Part shown: piece by piece, positions 43,238-51,710 of the stretch
Position numbering within the stretch: the first letter of the stretch is position 1
Layout of the letters: the number at the start of each line of letters is the position of its first letter
Assembly: GCF_026250525.1 (NCBI RefSeq)
Contig: NZ_CP111043.1
Span: forward strand, 3,175,001 to 3,239,000
DNA length: 64,000 nucleotides
Source of the DNA: Chondrinema litorale
GTDB taxonomy: Bacteria > Bacteroidota > Bacteroidia > Cytophagales > Flammeovirgaceae
Reading direction: 5' to 3'
Notes under the pieces: generated by a model
Told to the model about the DNA's origin: nothing
Seen by the model: the letters and a program-made list of their open reading frames with translations, nothing else
Database searches by the model: none
Made by a program: the position numbers and the translations under genes

Positions 43238-45502
43238 ATGAGATTTATACTCACTTGTTGCCTTATTGCATTTTTTTATCTACATGCTTCCGCTCAAACA
43301 GACAATAAGGATAAGACTATTCTCCAAATTGATTCATTTAAAGTTCCTGTTGAAGATTTTCTTTATTTATATAATAAGAATTATCAGGATGACGAAAATG
43401 CCTATACCAATCAAAGTTTAAGAGAGTATTTCGACCTTTTTCTAAATTTTAAGTTGAAAGTTTTTGAGGCAAAAAAGCAAAGCTATCATCTTAATAACAC
43501 ATTTATAAAAGAATTCGAAACGTATAGGAAACAACTGGCAGCTCCATATCTTACTGATACTAATGTAACTGAGCAATTAGTACAAGAGGCTTACGATAGG
43601 TTACAGCAAGAAATAAAAGCAGCTCACATTCTTATAAGAGTAGATCAGTATGCATCTCCAGAAGATACATTAGCGGCCTATAACAACACACTGGATTTAA
43701 GAAAGCAAGTATTAGATGGTGCCGATTTTAATGAATTGGCGAAAGAATTTTCCGAAGACCCATCGGCAAAACAGAATGGAGGAGACTTAGGCTATTTTAC
43801 AGCTTTGCAAATGGTTTATCCTTTTGAAAATGCAGCTTATAAAACACCTATTGGCGAAATATCTATGCCAGTAAGAACTCGTTTCGGTTATCATATAGTA
43901 ATGGTAAAAGATAAGCGACCTGCAAGAGGAGAAGTTACAGTTGCTCATATTATGATCCGAAATAAAGCTGAAGCTTCAGAAGCTTTTGAAAAGGCATCAG
44001 AAATTTATAGCAAACTAAAAGCTGGCGAAGACTGGGATGTTTTATGTCGTCAGTTTTCTGAAGATCCTGCAACAAAAGAGAAAGGTGGAGCTTTGAGGCC
44101 GTTTACTTCTGGTATGATGGTCGAACCTTTTGCAGATGCGGCTTTTGCACTAAAAAATCCCGGCGATATTTCAGAACCAGTTCAAACTCCTTACGGTTGG
44201 CACATTATTAAACTAATTAGTAAGAAAAAACCGGGAAGTTTTGAAGAAATGCAGGCTGAAATTAAAAAGAAGATTGAAAAAGATATTAGAAATGAAGTTC
44301 CTAAAAATAATTTTATTGATAAGCTAAAAGAAGAAAATAACTTTAAAGATTTCCCAAAAACCAAAGCAAAGGTTTTTGCTTCTATAGATAAAAGCTTGCT
44401 CTCAGGAAACTGGAAATACGATTCGACAAGCACCTTGCTCAATCAATCACTTTTTCAGCTAAATGATAAAGATGATGTTACCACAGCAGATTTCTTTAAA
44501 TACATTATTAGCAAGCAGAGACAGCAAAATAGCTTAAACCTAGATAGTTATTTAAACCTTTTATATCAAGATTTTACAGAAGCAAAAATTGTTGAACTCG
44601 AAGAGAAAAATCTGGCTAATAAATACCCTGAGTTCAGAAATTTAGAAAAAGAGTATTACGAAGGTTTGCTACTTTTTGCTATAATGGAAAAAGAAGTTTG
44701 GAATAAAGCGGTAGAAGATACTACTGGTTTAAGAACTTATTTTGAGCAAAACAGAAGCAATTATTTGTGGGACGAAAGAATTGAGACAGTTGTACTCGAT
44801 GCTGCCAGCGAAGAGGCTTTAAAAGCTGCTTCAGCAGAGTATGAAACTGGTCTTTTTAATGTAGATGTTCCTACTAAAGATATCGCTTTAAAGTTTGGCG
44901 AAATCCACTGGGGAGATAGTATAACAAAAGAAGTTGATAAAATACTAAAGCGGCTCAAGCAAGACACTTCATTATTAGTGAAGCTAGAATGTGGATATGT
45001 TAAAAAGGAAAAGTCTGAGATGGCTTCGGTGAGATTAGAGAAACTAAAAGTATTTTTAACAGCTAAGGGGTTAGACTCTGCCAGAATTATAAGTGCAACT
45101 ACTGCTAAACAGAAACTCAAGCAAGAGACTGGTCTTGGTGGTCATATGTTAATCAGTTTTTACTCAACCGACCCAGAGAAGCTAGAGGCTAAATTCAATA
45201 AAGAAAATCCGCTTCAACTACAAATAGAAAAGCATACTTACGAAAAAGGTAAAGACAATATTCCCGAAAATATCAAATGGGAAAAAGGTACTTATACCTA
45301 TCAGGAAGACAACCGATTCTATAAAGTTTATGTGAATAATATCATTCCGAAGAGCCCCAAGAAATTAGATGAAAATCGCGGTCAGGTAATCTCCGATTAT
45401 CAGAATTTTCTAGAAAAGCAATGGTTAGATAGCCTTAAAGCAAAGTATACAATTGAGGTAAATAATACACTGTTAGATAAACTTGCTGAAAAGAAAAATT
45501 AA
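43238..45502 (+). CDS. Periplasmic peptidyl-prolyl isomerase with two parvulin domains
   Basis: This 754-residue protein has a signal peptide (about 1-20, ending ASAQT), a SurA/PpiD-type N-terminal helical region, and two parvulin domains: about 125-225 (KAAHILIRV, FSEDPSAKQNGGDLGYF, FGYHIVMV) and about 233-330 (VAHIMIRN, FSEDPATKEKGGALRPF, YGWHIIKL). A 400-residue C-terminal region, mostly helical, includes a later folding-helper-like segment. It likely assists folding of outer-membrane proteins. It has its own leader after the infB terminator and is followed by the PhoB-like regulator 136 bases later. Confidence 0.9.
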   Translation: MRFILTCCLIAFFYLHASAQTDNKDKTILQIDSFKVPVEDFLYLYNKNYQDDENAYTNQSLREYFDLFLNFKLKVFEAKKQSYHLNNTFIKEFETYRKQLAAPYLTDTNVTEQLVQEAYDRLQQEIKAAHILIRVDQYASPEDTLAAYNNTLDLRKQVLDGADFNELAKEFSEDPSAKQNGGDLGYFTALQMVYPFENAAYKTPIGEISMPVRTRFGYHIVMVKDKRPARGEVTVAHIMIRNKAEASEAFEKASEIYSKLKAGEDWDVLCRQFSEDPATKEKGGALRPFTSGMMVEPFADAAFALKNPGDISEPVQTPYGWHIIKLISKKKPGSFEEMQAEIKKKIEKDIRNEVPKNNFIDKLKEENNFKDFPKTKAKVFASIDKSLLSGNWKYDSTSTLLNQSLFQLNDKDDVTTADFFKYIISKQRQQNSLNLDSYLNLLYQDFTEAKIVELEEKNLANKYPEFRNLEKEYYEGLLLFAIMEKEVWNKAVEDTTGLRTYFEQNRSNYLWDERIETVVLDAASEEALKAASAEYETGLFNVDVPTKDIALKFGEIHWGDSITKEVDKILKRLKQDTSLLVKLECGYVKKEKSEMASVRLEKLKVFLTAKGLDSARIISATTAKQKLKQETGLGGHMLISFYSTDPEKLEAKFNKENPLQLQIEKHTYEKGKDNIPENIKWEKGTYTYQEDNRFYKVYVNNIIPKSPKKLDENRGQVISDYQNFLEKQWLDSLKAKYTIEVNNTLLDKLAEKKN

Positions 45503-45528
45503 AATGCTAGTAACGAACAGTGCAAAGA

Positions 45529-45546
45529 TGTTACAAAACTGTTACA
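45529..45546 (+). promoter_or_regulatory. Candidate Pho-box-like operator (direct repeat)
   Basis: TGTTACA-AAAC-TGTTACA is a direct repeat of a 7-mer with an 11-bp period, the spacing of PhoB/OmpR-family half-sites. It lies 93 bases upstream of the response-regulator start at 45639. A weaker third copy (agtgcaa) may lie one period upstream. Confidence 0.5.
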
Positions 45547-45638
45547 TTAGTATATACACAAAATCAATAATAAAGACAGGTTGTGTTTTCTATGATGATT
45601 AGTTTTAACTTTAAATCGCAATCAATATCTGATTAATT

Positions 45639-46331
45639 ATGGCAAAAAACAAACATAAAGTTTTGGTGGTTGACGACGAGCCGGATATAGTTGAGATTCT
45701 AAAATACAACTTAGAAAAAGAAGGTTTTGAAGTTAAAACTGCCCCTGAAGGTAAGAAAGGGCTTGAAATTGCCAGAAAATTCTATCCTGAATTAATTCTA
45801 CTGGATATTATGATGCCAGTAATGGATGGAGTAGAAACTTGCAGACAGCTTCGAGAAATTCCTGAACTTAGCGGCTCATTTATAATATTTCTTACTGCTA
45901 GAGCAGAAGAGTATTCAGAAGTAGCGGCATTTGATGTTGGAGCAGATGATTACATCACTAAACCAATAAAGCCACGAGCTTTAATGAGTAGAATTAATGC
46001 TCATTTTAGAAGGGAAAACAAAAAATCGAATAAAGACACTGAGGTTATTAAGATCGGCAAATTCACAATCGATAAGTCTAGTTATACTTTACTTATTGAG
46101 AACGAGCAGGTTACTTTACCTAAAAAAGAATTTGAACTCTTGTACTTTTTAGCAGAGACTCCAAATAAAGTTTATGGAAGAGATGAGCTATTGGCGAATA
46201 TTTGGGGATCAGATGTTTATGTACTTGCTAGAACTGTAGATGTTCATATCAGAAGAGTAAGAGAGAAAATAGGAAGTGAGTTTATTAAAACAGTAAAAGG
46301 TGTTGGGTATAAATTTGAGTGGCAGGAATAA
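45639..46331 (+). CDS. OmpR/PhoB-family response regulator
   Basis: This 230-residue regulator has a receiver (acidic pocket VVDDEPD, phospho-acceptor Asp near residue 55 in LILLDIMMPVMDGVE, Lys in YITKPIKP) and a winged-helix DNA-binding domain (LPKKEFELLYFLAETPNKVYGRDEL, VDVHIRRVREKIG, IKTVKGVGYKFEW). It is paired with the PhoR-like kinase at 46432. The most likely family role is response to phosphate or envelope conditions; a pst/pho gene set is not in the window, so I keep the name general. A terminator hairpin separates it from the kinase. Confidence 0.9.
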   Translation: MAKNKHKVLVVDDEPDIVEILKYNLEKEGFEVKTAPEGKKGLEIARKFYPELILLDIMMPVMDGVETCRQLREIPELSGSFIIFLTARAEEYSEVAAFDVGADDYITKPIKPRALMSRINAHFRRENKKSNKDTEVIKIGKFTIDKSSYTLLIENEQVTLPKKEFELLYFLAETPNKVYGRDELLANIWGSDVYVLARTVDVHIRRVREKIGSEFIKTVKGVGYKFEWQE

Positions 46332-46360
46332 ATAAAACTTCTTAATATCTATAATTTTTA

Positions 46361-46408
46361 AAAAATAACATTTGATTTTACTGTATTTCAAATGTTATTT
46401 TTTTTTTT
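46361..46408 (+). terminator. Intrinsic terminator between response regulator and kinase
   Basis: This is a perfect stem of about 15 bp (aaaaataacatttga ... tcaaatgttattttt) with a 12-base loop and an eleven-T tail. It lies 30 bases past the regulator stop and 23 bases before the kinase ATG. It should strongly reduce kinase mRNA relative to regulator mRNA. Confidence 0.88.
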
Positions 46409-46431
46409 GCAAAAAATTACGAATAGAATTT

Positions 46432-47469
46432 ATGTTGATTAATGCCAAGGCAGTTTCATTTCTTCTGGGAATTTGTGTAGCTGTAATAACTTTTATGTTT
46501 CTTTCTCTGCTTAATACAGTCTCTGGTACTGTATTATTTGTTGCAGCAGCCATCTCATTTTCTTCAACTTTTATTTTATCTTATGTTGTTCTGGAGTTTC
46601 TTGTTTTCAAAGAGATTCAAAAGGTCTATTCTAGTTTAGATAAGGTTACCAAAAAAGAACTAAGAGACTATAACAAAGACAAAGAAGATGAAACAATTAA
46701 TCCGATAAAAAAGATTAATCAACAAATAGCTGCTTATATAACCAAAAAGGAAAAAGAAATTGATGATTTAAAGCAAATTGAAGCTTACAGGAAAGAGTTT
46801 ATTGCCGATGTATCTCATGAGCTTAAAACACCAATATTTGCAGCACAGGGCTATGTTTTAACCCTTTTAGATGGAGCGATGGACGACGAAAAAGTAAGAC
46901 ATCGTTTTTTGAAAAAAGCAGCTAAAAGCTTAAATGGATTAGATGCTTTGGTGCAAGATTTACTTACACTTTCGCAAATAGAGTCTGGTGTAATTAGTAT
47001 GCATTACGAAGTGTTTGACCTACAATCGCTGGTAATGGATGTGTTTGAGCAGTTGGAGCGAAAAGCTGAGAAAAAGATGATTCAATTAAGGCTAGAGAAA
47101 ACTTTTGATGAAGGCGTATATGTAAATGCTGATTATAATAGAGTTACTCAAGTGCTTATCAATCTAATTAGTAATGCTGTAAAATATGGCAATTTTAACG
47201 GTTGGGTTGCTGTGGCTTTAACTGAAACCAAAAAGAAGATTAAAGTTGAGATAAAAGACAACGGTCCGGGAATTCCTAAAGAACACATCGATCGTATCTT
47301 CGAAAGGTTTTATCGAGTAGATAAAAGTAGGTCTAAAAAACAAGGTGGTACTGGACTCGGCTTAGCTATTGCCAAGCACATTATTGAAGGGCACAACTCT
47401 AAAATTACAATCAAAAGTGAGATCAACGAAGGTACAGTATTCACATTTAGCTTAGAAGCAGCCAACTGA
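46432..47469 (+). CDS. PhoR-like sensor histidine kinase
   Basis: This 345-residue kinase has two N-terminal membrane helices (about 9-26 and 34-55) with a tiny periplasmic loop, a coiled linker, HisKA with phospho-acceptor H129 in ADVSHELKTP, and an intact HATPase (NLISNAVKYG, DNGPGI, GGTGLGLAIAKHI). I start it at ATG 46432 because the longer frame (from 46372) begins inside the terminator stem and adds a non-membrane-like extension. It partners the regulator at 45639. The lack of a sizeable sensory domain suggests that it senses through the membrane or a partner, as PhoR does through PstB/PhoU. Confidence 0.9.
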   Translation: MLINAKAVSFLLGICVAVITFMFLSLLNTVSGTVLFVAAAISFSSTFILSYVVLEFLVFKEIQKVYSSLDKVTKKELRDYNKDKEDETINPIKKINQQIAAYITKKEKEIDDLKQIEAYRKEFIADVSHELKTPIFAAQGYVLTLLDGAMDDEKVRHRFLKKAAKSLNGLDALVQDLLTLSQIESGVISMHYEVFDLQSLVMDVFEQLERKAEKKMIQLRLEKTFDEGVYVNADYNRVTQVLINLISNAVKYGNFNGWVAVALTETKKKIKVEIKDNGPGIPKEHIDRIFERFYRVDKSRSKKQGGTGLGLAIAKHIIEGHNSKITIKSEINEGTVFTFSLEAAN

Positions 47470-47560
47470 TTCACAAATATTCCCTCTAAATTGGAGCAGT
47501 TCAAAATAAAGCAATTTAACAGTTTTTAATATATAAAAGCTGTTAGATACTGTTTTTTAC

Positions 47561-47619
47561 ATTTTTTAACATTATTACTGTTTCCTCCCTATTTTTTAAC
47601 ATTATTTATAGATAATGTT
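47561..47619. promoter_or_regulatory. 16-bp direct repeat plus inverted half-site upstream of moxR
   Basis: ATTTTTTAACATTATT occurs exactly twice (47561-47576 and 47591-47606), 30 bp apart. The second copy's AACATTAT is also followed by an inverted ATAATGTT (47612-47619) after six bases. The array lies 141-199 bases before the moxR ATG, in the 290-bp gap after the kinase. It may be a regulator-binding array for the Bat operon. Confidence 0.45.
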
Positions 47620-47759
47620 TCTTTTCAGACCCTTCAAAAAAAAGTTTATTTGCAGTTAGGTATTAATAAACTTTGTAGGTTAATATCTAAATCATTTTTA
47701 TCGGAAATCTTTAACTAAAAATATTTTTACTGATTTTCAGAATTTAATTTTCTATTAAA

Positions 47760-48761
47760 ATGAGTGAAACTTCAGCGATTGATATCAAGGAAATTAATGA
47801 GAAAATTAATCGGGAAAGTGCTTTCGTAGACATGATCCTGATGGAGATGAACAAAGTAATTGTTGGTCAAAAACATCTCACAGAAAGATTACTTATTGGT
47901 TTATTAGCAAACGGGCATGTATTGTTAGAAGGTGTTCCGGGTTTAGCAAAAACACTTGCTATTAACACATTGGCAAAAACTATAAATGCCAAATTTAGTA
48001 GGTTACAGTTTACGCCCGATCTTCTACCTGCCGATTTACTAGGTACAATGATCTACAGCATCAAAAACGAAGAGTTTATCATTCGTAAAGGGCCAATCTT
48101 CGCCAACTTTATTTTGGCAGATGAGATTAACCGTGCTCCAGCAAAAGTGCAAAGTGCTTTGCTTGAGGTGATGCAAGAGAGACAGGCTACTATCGGAGAT
48201 ACAACCTATCCAATGGAGGAGCCATTCTTGGTAATGGCAACCCAAAACCCAATTGAGCAAGAAGGTACTTATCCGCTTCCAGAAGCTCAGGTCGACCGTT
48301 TTATGTTAAAAGTGGTAATTGATTATCCTAAGAAAGAAGAAGAGAGGTTAATTATCAGACAGAATATTTCTAAATCTTTCCCTAAGCCATCTACTATTCT
48401 TGAGGCTGAGCAAATTGTAAAAGCTCGCGAAGTGGTAAAAGAAGTTTACATCGACGAGAAGATAGAAAAGTACATAGTCGATATAGTTTTTGCTACTAGA
48501 TACCCAGAAGATGCTGGCCTCGATAAACTTAAAAACCTTATTGGTTTTGGAGCTTCACCTAGGGCAAGTATCAGTTTGGCACTGGCTGCAAGAGCTTATG
48601 CTTTTATTAAGAGAAGAGGGTATGTGATTCCAGAAGATGTAAGAGCTGTTTGCCATGATGTATTGCGCCACCGTATCGGTTTAACTTACGAGGCAGAGGC
48701 AGAGAATGTAAAAAGTGACGATATCATTAGAGATATTCTAAATGCAGTTGAGGTTCCTTAA
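47760..48761 (+). CDS. MoxR-family AAA+ ATPase
   Basis: This 333-residue AAA+ ATPase has Walker A GVPGLAKT (near residue 61), Walker B FILADEINRAP, sensor NPIEQEGTYPLPEAQVDRFM and the C-terminal lid. MoxR proteins act as chaperones for VWA-domain proteins, and here the gene heads the DUF58-BatA-BatB operon, the classical Bacteroides aerotolerance arrangement. DUF58 follows 47 bases later. It is full length and cytoplasmic. Confidence 0.94.
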   Translation: MSETSAIDIKEINEKINRESAFVDMILMEMNKVIVGQKHLTERLLIGLLANGHVLLEGVPGLAKTLAINTLAKTINAKFSRLQFTPDLLPADLLGTMIYSIKNEEFIIRKGPIFANFILADEINRAPAKVQSALLEVMQERQATIGDTTYPMEEPFLVMATQNPIEQEGTYPLPEAQVDRFMLKVVIDYPKKEEERLIIRQNISKSFPKPSTILEAEQIVKAREVVKEVYIDEKIEKYIVDIVFATRYPEDAGLDKLKNLIGFGASPRASISLALAARAYAFIKRRGYVIPEDVRAVCHDVLRHRIGLTYEAEAENVKSDDIIRDILNAVEVP

Positions 48762-48808
48762 AGTTTAATGTATTCGCATTAAATTTTTAGTAAGCTTGAT
48801 TAAGGCAT

Positions 48809-49684
48809 ATGGAAACTTCAGAATTATTAAAAAAAGTAAGAAAAATAGAGATTAAGACGAAAGGTCTTAGCAGAAACATTTTCGCAGGAGAGTACCACAG
48901 TGCTTTTAAAGGTAGAGGTATGGCTTTTAGTGAAGTAAGGGAATACCAACCTGGCGACGATGTAAGAACAATTGACTGGAAAGTTACAGCTCGTCTCAAT
49001 CATCCTTATATCAAAATTTTTGAGGAGGAGAGAGAGCTCACAATTATGTTATTGATTGATGTAAGTGGTTCTAAAGAGTTCGGAACCAGACATCAGTTAA
49101 AGCAAGATTTGGTAACCGAAGTTTCTGCTGTTTTGGCTTTTTCAGCTATTCAAAACAACGATAAAATCGGGGTGATTTTTTTTAGTGATCAAATAGAAAA
49201 ATTTATTCCTCCTAAAAAAGGTAAATCTCATGTGCTTAGAATCATTAGAGAACTAATCGATTTTGAACCTGAGCATAAAACCACAGATATTGCTGGAGCT
49301 TTGCAGTATTTCGCGAATGTGATAAAAAAGAGAGCTACTGCATTTATGATTTCCGATTTTATGGATCAGGGTTTTGATCAAGCTTGGAGAGCTGCCAAAA
49401 ACAAGCATGACCTTATCGCACTCAAAGTATTCGATATACGCGAGACAGAATTGCCAGATGTAGGATTTCTTAAAGTGAAAGATGCAGAAACTGGTAATGA
49501 GGTTTGGGTAGATACTTCGAGCAAAAAAGTGAGAAATGCTTACAAAGAAAACTGGTTGCGTAGTGAAGCGTACGTAGAAGATTTATTTAAAAAGAGTGGT
49601 ACCGATTACGCAAAGCTTCGTACAGACCTATCTTATGTAAATCCATTGATGAATCTATTTAAGAAACGAGAAGCTGGCTATTAG
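48809..49684 (+). CDS. DUF58-domain (VWA-like) protein
   Basis: This 291-residue protein has the DUF58 signature FKGRGMAFSEVREYQPGDDVRTIDWKVTAR at about 31-60 and a VWA-like core with a DVSGSKEFG metal-site motif. There is no membrane segment. It is the second gene of the operon, where it is commonly found with MoxR and BatA/B. A role as a MoxR client or adaptor is inferred from context. The following gene starts 2 bases after its stop. Confidence 0.92.
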   Translation: METSELLKKVRKIEIKTKGLSRNIFAGEYHSAFKGRGMAFSEVREYQPGDDVRTIDWKVTARLNHPYIKIFEEERELTIMLLIDVSGSKEFGTRHQLKQDLVTEVSAVLAFSAIQNNDKIGVIFFSDQIEKFIPPKKGKSHVLRIIRELIDFEPEHKTTDIAGALQYFANVIKKRATAFMISDFMDQGFDQAWRAAKNKHDLIALKVFDIRETELPDVGFLKVKDAETGNEVWVDTSSKKVRNAYKENWLRSEAYVEDLFKKSGTDYAKLRTDLSYVNPLMNLFKKREAGY

Positions 49685-49686
49685 AA

Positions 49687-50664
49687 ATGATGAAAAGCTT
49701 AAAGCTAAAATATCTTTTAATATTATTTGCACTTGCATTTCAGTCTGCTGTTTTTGCACAGGATGTACAGGTGAAAGCCATTCCTGATACAACAAATATC
49801 AGAATTGGTGAGCAAACTTCTGTTATGCTAGAAGCCATTGTTCCGATAACTGCTAAAGTACAATTTCCGCTAGCTACAGATTCTTTAATGTGGGCAGTTG
49901 AAATTTTAGGGCATTCCCCAATAGATTCAACTGTAAAAAATGGGGTAAAAACCTATCAGCAAAGTTTAACAGTTAGCTCATTTGATAGCGGTTTTCATGC
50001 AATTCCACCACAGCCATTTGTAATCTTGAATAATGATGGAACAGTAGATTCTGTTTTTTCAGATGCATTTTTATTAGGTGTTCATACAGTAGCTATAGAT
50101 ACAGCTCAGGCAATTAAAGATATTAAGGAACCCATACAAGCACCTGTCACATTTGCTGAGATGCTTCCATATATTTCTATTGGACTTGCAGTAATTCTAT
50201 TAGGCTTGTTGGGCTATTTCTATTGGAAGAAACAACAGTCTAAACCTAAGGTTGAGAAAAAAGAACCTGTTAAACCTCGCGAGCCTGCTCATATTATCGC
50301 CATAAGAGAACTGAACCAACTCAAATCGGATGAGGTTTGGCAAAAGGGACAGTACAAGGAATATCACAGTAGGCTTACAGAGATTCTGAGAAGATATATT
50401 GAGTACAGATACGAAATTCCGGCATTGGAACAAACCACTGATGAAATCATTAGAAGTTTCGATTATACAGGAAGTCTGGATAAAGAAACGATTGAAAAAC
50501 TGGCTCAAACTTTCAGATTTGCCGATTTGGTAAAGTTTGCCAAAATGCATCCATTACCAGAAGAAAATGAACGCAGCTTGAAACAAGCTTTTAATTTTAT
50601 TGAGAATACAAAACTCGAAGCAAAACCTGAGGAGAAAGATACTACTCAGACCACCGCTTCATAG
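49687..50664 (+). CDS. Bat-operon membrane protein (DUF4381-like)
   Basis: This 325-residue protein has a signal peptide (about 1-25, ending VFAQD), a periplasmic beta-sandwich (about 26-155), one membrane helix (about 160-180), and a cytoplasmic helical tail (AIRELNQLKSDEVWQKGQYKEYHSRLTEILRRYIEYRYEIPALEQTTDEI). That tail resembles DUF4381-type proteins and the BatD C-terminus. Its place between DUF58 and BatA matches the family of small Bat-associated proteins. Function is unknown. Two Met codons lie at the start; I use the first. Confidence 0.82.
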   Translation: MMKSLKLKYLLILFALAFQSAVFAQDVQVKAIPDTTNIRIGEQTSVMLEAIVPITAKVQFPLATDSLMWAVEILGHSPIDSTVKNGVKTYQQSLTVSSFDSGFHAIPPQPFVILNNDGTVDSVFSDAFLLGVHTVAIDTAQAIKDIKEPIQAPVTFAEMLPYISIGLAVILLGLLGYFYWKKQQSKPKVEKKEPVKPREPAHIIAIRELNQLKSDEVWQKGQYKEYHSRLTEILRRYIEYRYEIPALEQTTDEIIRSFDYTGSLDKETIEKLAQTFRFADLVKFAKMHPLPEENERSLKQAFNFIENTKLEAKPEEKDTTQTTAS

Positions 50665-50687
50665 AAGGATTATAGAAGAAGCAGATC

Positions 50688-51695
50688 ATGACAACAAACT
50701 GGAATGATATAACTTTTGATCAGCCGGGATACTTTTATCTCCTGTTATTGCTGTTGCCTGCTTTTATCTGGTATGTGATGTACAGAAAAAAATCTCATGC
50801 TACACTACAGGTTTCAACAACAGGGATACTAGCTATTACTGGTAAATCATACAAACACTATTTAAGGCACTTGCCACCGGTTCTAAGAGCTTTAATCTTT
50901 GTTTTGCTGGTAACAGTGCTTGCAAGGCCTCAGTCGCTAGATAGTTGGGAAAATACCAGTGTAGAAGGTATTGATATCATCATCACTACAGATATTTCTG
51001 GCAGTATGCTAGCAAAAGATTTTGACCCAGACAGATTGGAGGCGTCAAAAGAGGTAGCAAAGGAATTTATAAAGAACAGACCGAATGATAGGATTGGTTT
51101 AGTGGTTTTTAGTGGCGAGAGTTTTACGCAATGTCCATTAACTACAGATCACAGTGTGTTAATCAATCTCTTTGGAGATATTAAAAGTGGAATGATAAAA
51201 GATGGTACTGCCATCGGAATGGGTTTGGCAAGTGCGGTAAACAGGTTGAAAGAAAGCGATGCTAAAAGTAAGGTGATTATTTTATTGACAGACGGAGTAA
51301 ATAACTCTGGTTCAATTGCACCACTAACAGCAGCAGAAATTGCAGAGAAGTTTAATATAAGGGTTTATACCATTGGTGTAGGTTCACAGGGAACAGCACC
51401 ATTTCCGGTTCAATCTCCATATGGTGGAATACAATATGTAGATCAGGAAGTTGAGATTGACGAAGAGATACTTCAGCAAATCGCCGAAATGACGAAAGGA
51501 GAATATTTTAGAGCAACTGATAATGAGAGTTTGGTAGAAGTGTACAAGAAGATAGATCAGTTAGAGAAGTCTAAAATAGATGTAACAGAGTTTAGTAAGA
51601 AAAAAGAAGAGTTTCTGCCCTTTGCGATATTGGCAGTGTTTTTACTGCTAATCGAGATTTTATTTAGAAATACCATACTGAGGACAGTACCTTAA
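50688..51695 (+). CDS. batA: BatA-like von Willebrand factor A membrane protein
   Basis: This 335-residue protein has N-terminal membrane helices (about 12-27 and 62-80), a VWA domain with MIDAS DISGSML, the second-site Thr and LTDGVNN, and a C-terminal helix (about 308-328). It matches BatA of the Bacteroides aerotolerance operon and is followed by a BatB paralogue 15 bases later. The VWA domain most likely faces the periplasm, where the Bat complex is thought to protect against stress. Confidence 0.9.
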   Translation: MTTNWNDITFDQPGYFYLLLLLLPAFIWYVMYRKKSHATLQVSTTGILAITGKSYKHYLRHLPPVLRALIFVLLVTVLARPQSLDSWENTSVEGIDIIITTDISGSMLAKDFDPDRLEASKEVAKEFIKNRPNDRIGLVVFSGESFTQCPLTTDHSVLINLFGDIKSGMIKDGTAIGMGLASAVNRLKESDAKSKVIILLTDGVNNSGSIAPLTAAEIAEKFNIRVYTIGVGSQGTAPFPVQSPYGGIQYVDQEVEIDEEILQQIAEMTKGEYFRATDNESLVEVYKKIDQLEKSKIDVTEFSKKKEEFLPFAILAVFLLLIEILFRNTILRTVP

Positions 51696-51710
51696 AGAAT
51701 AGAAGGAATT

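Noticed and set aside
46372..46431. Longer N-terminus of the PhoR-like kinase from 46372
   Set aside because: It starts inside the stem of a strong terminator and adds an improbable Phe/Cys-rich extension before a good membrane helix.
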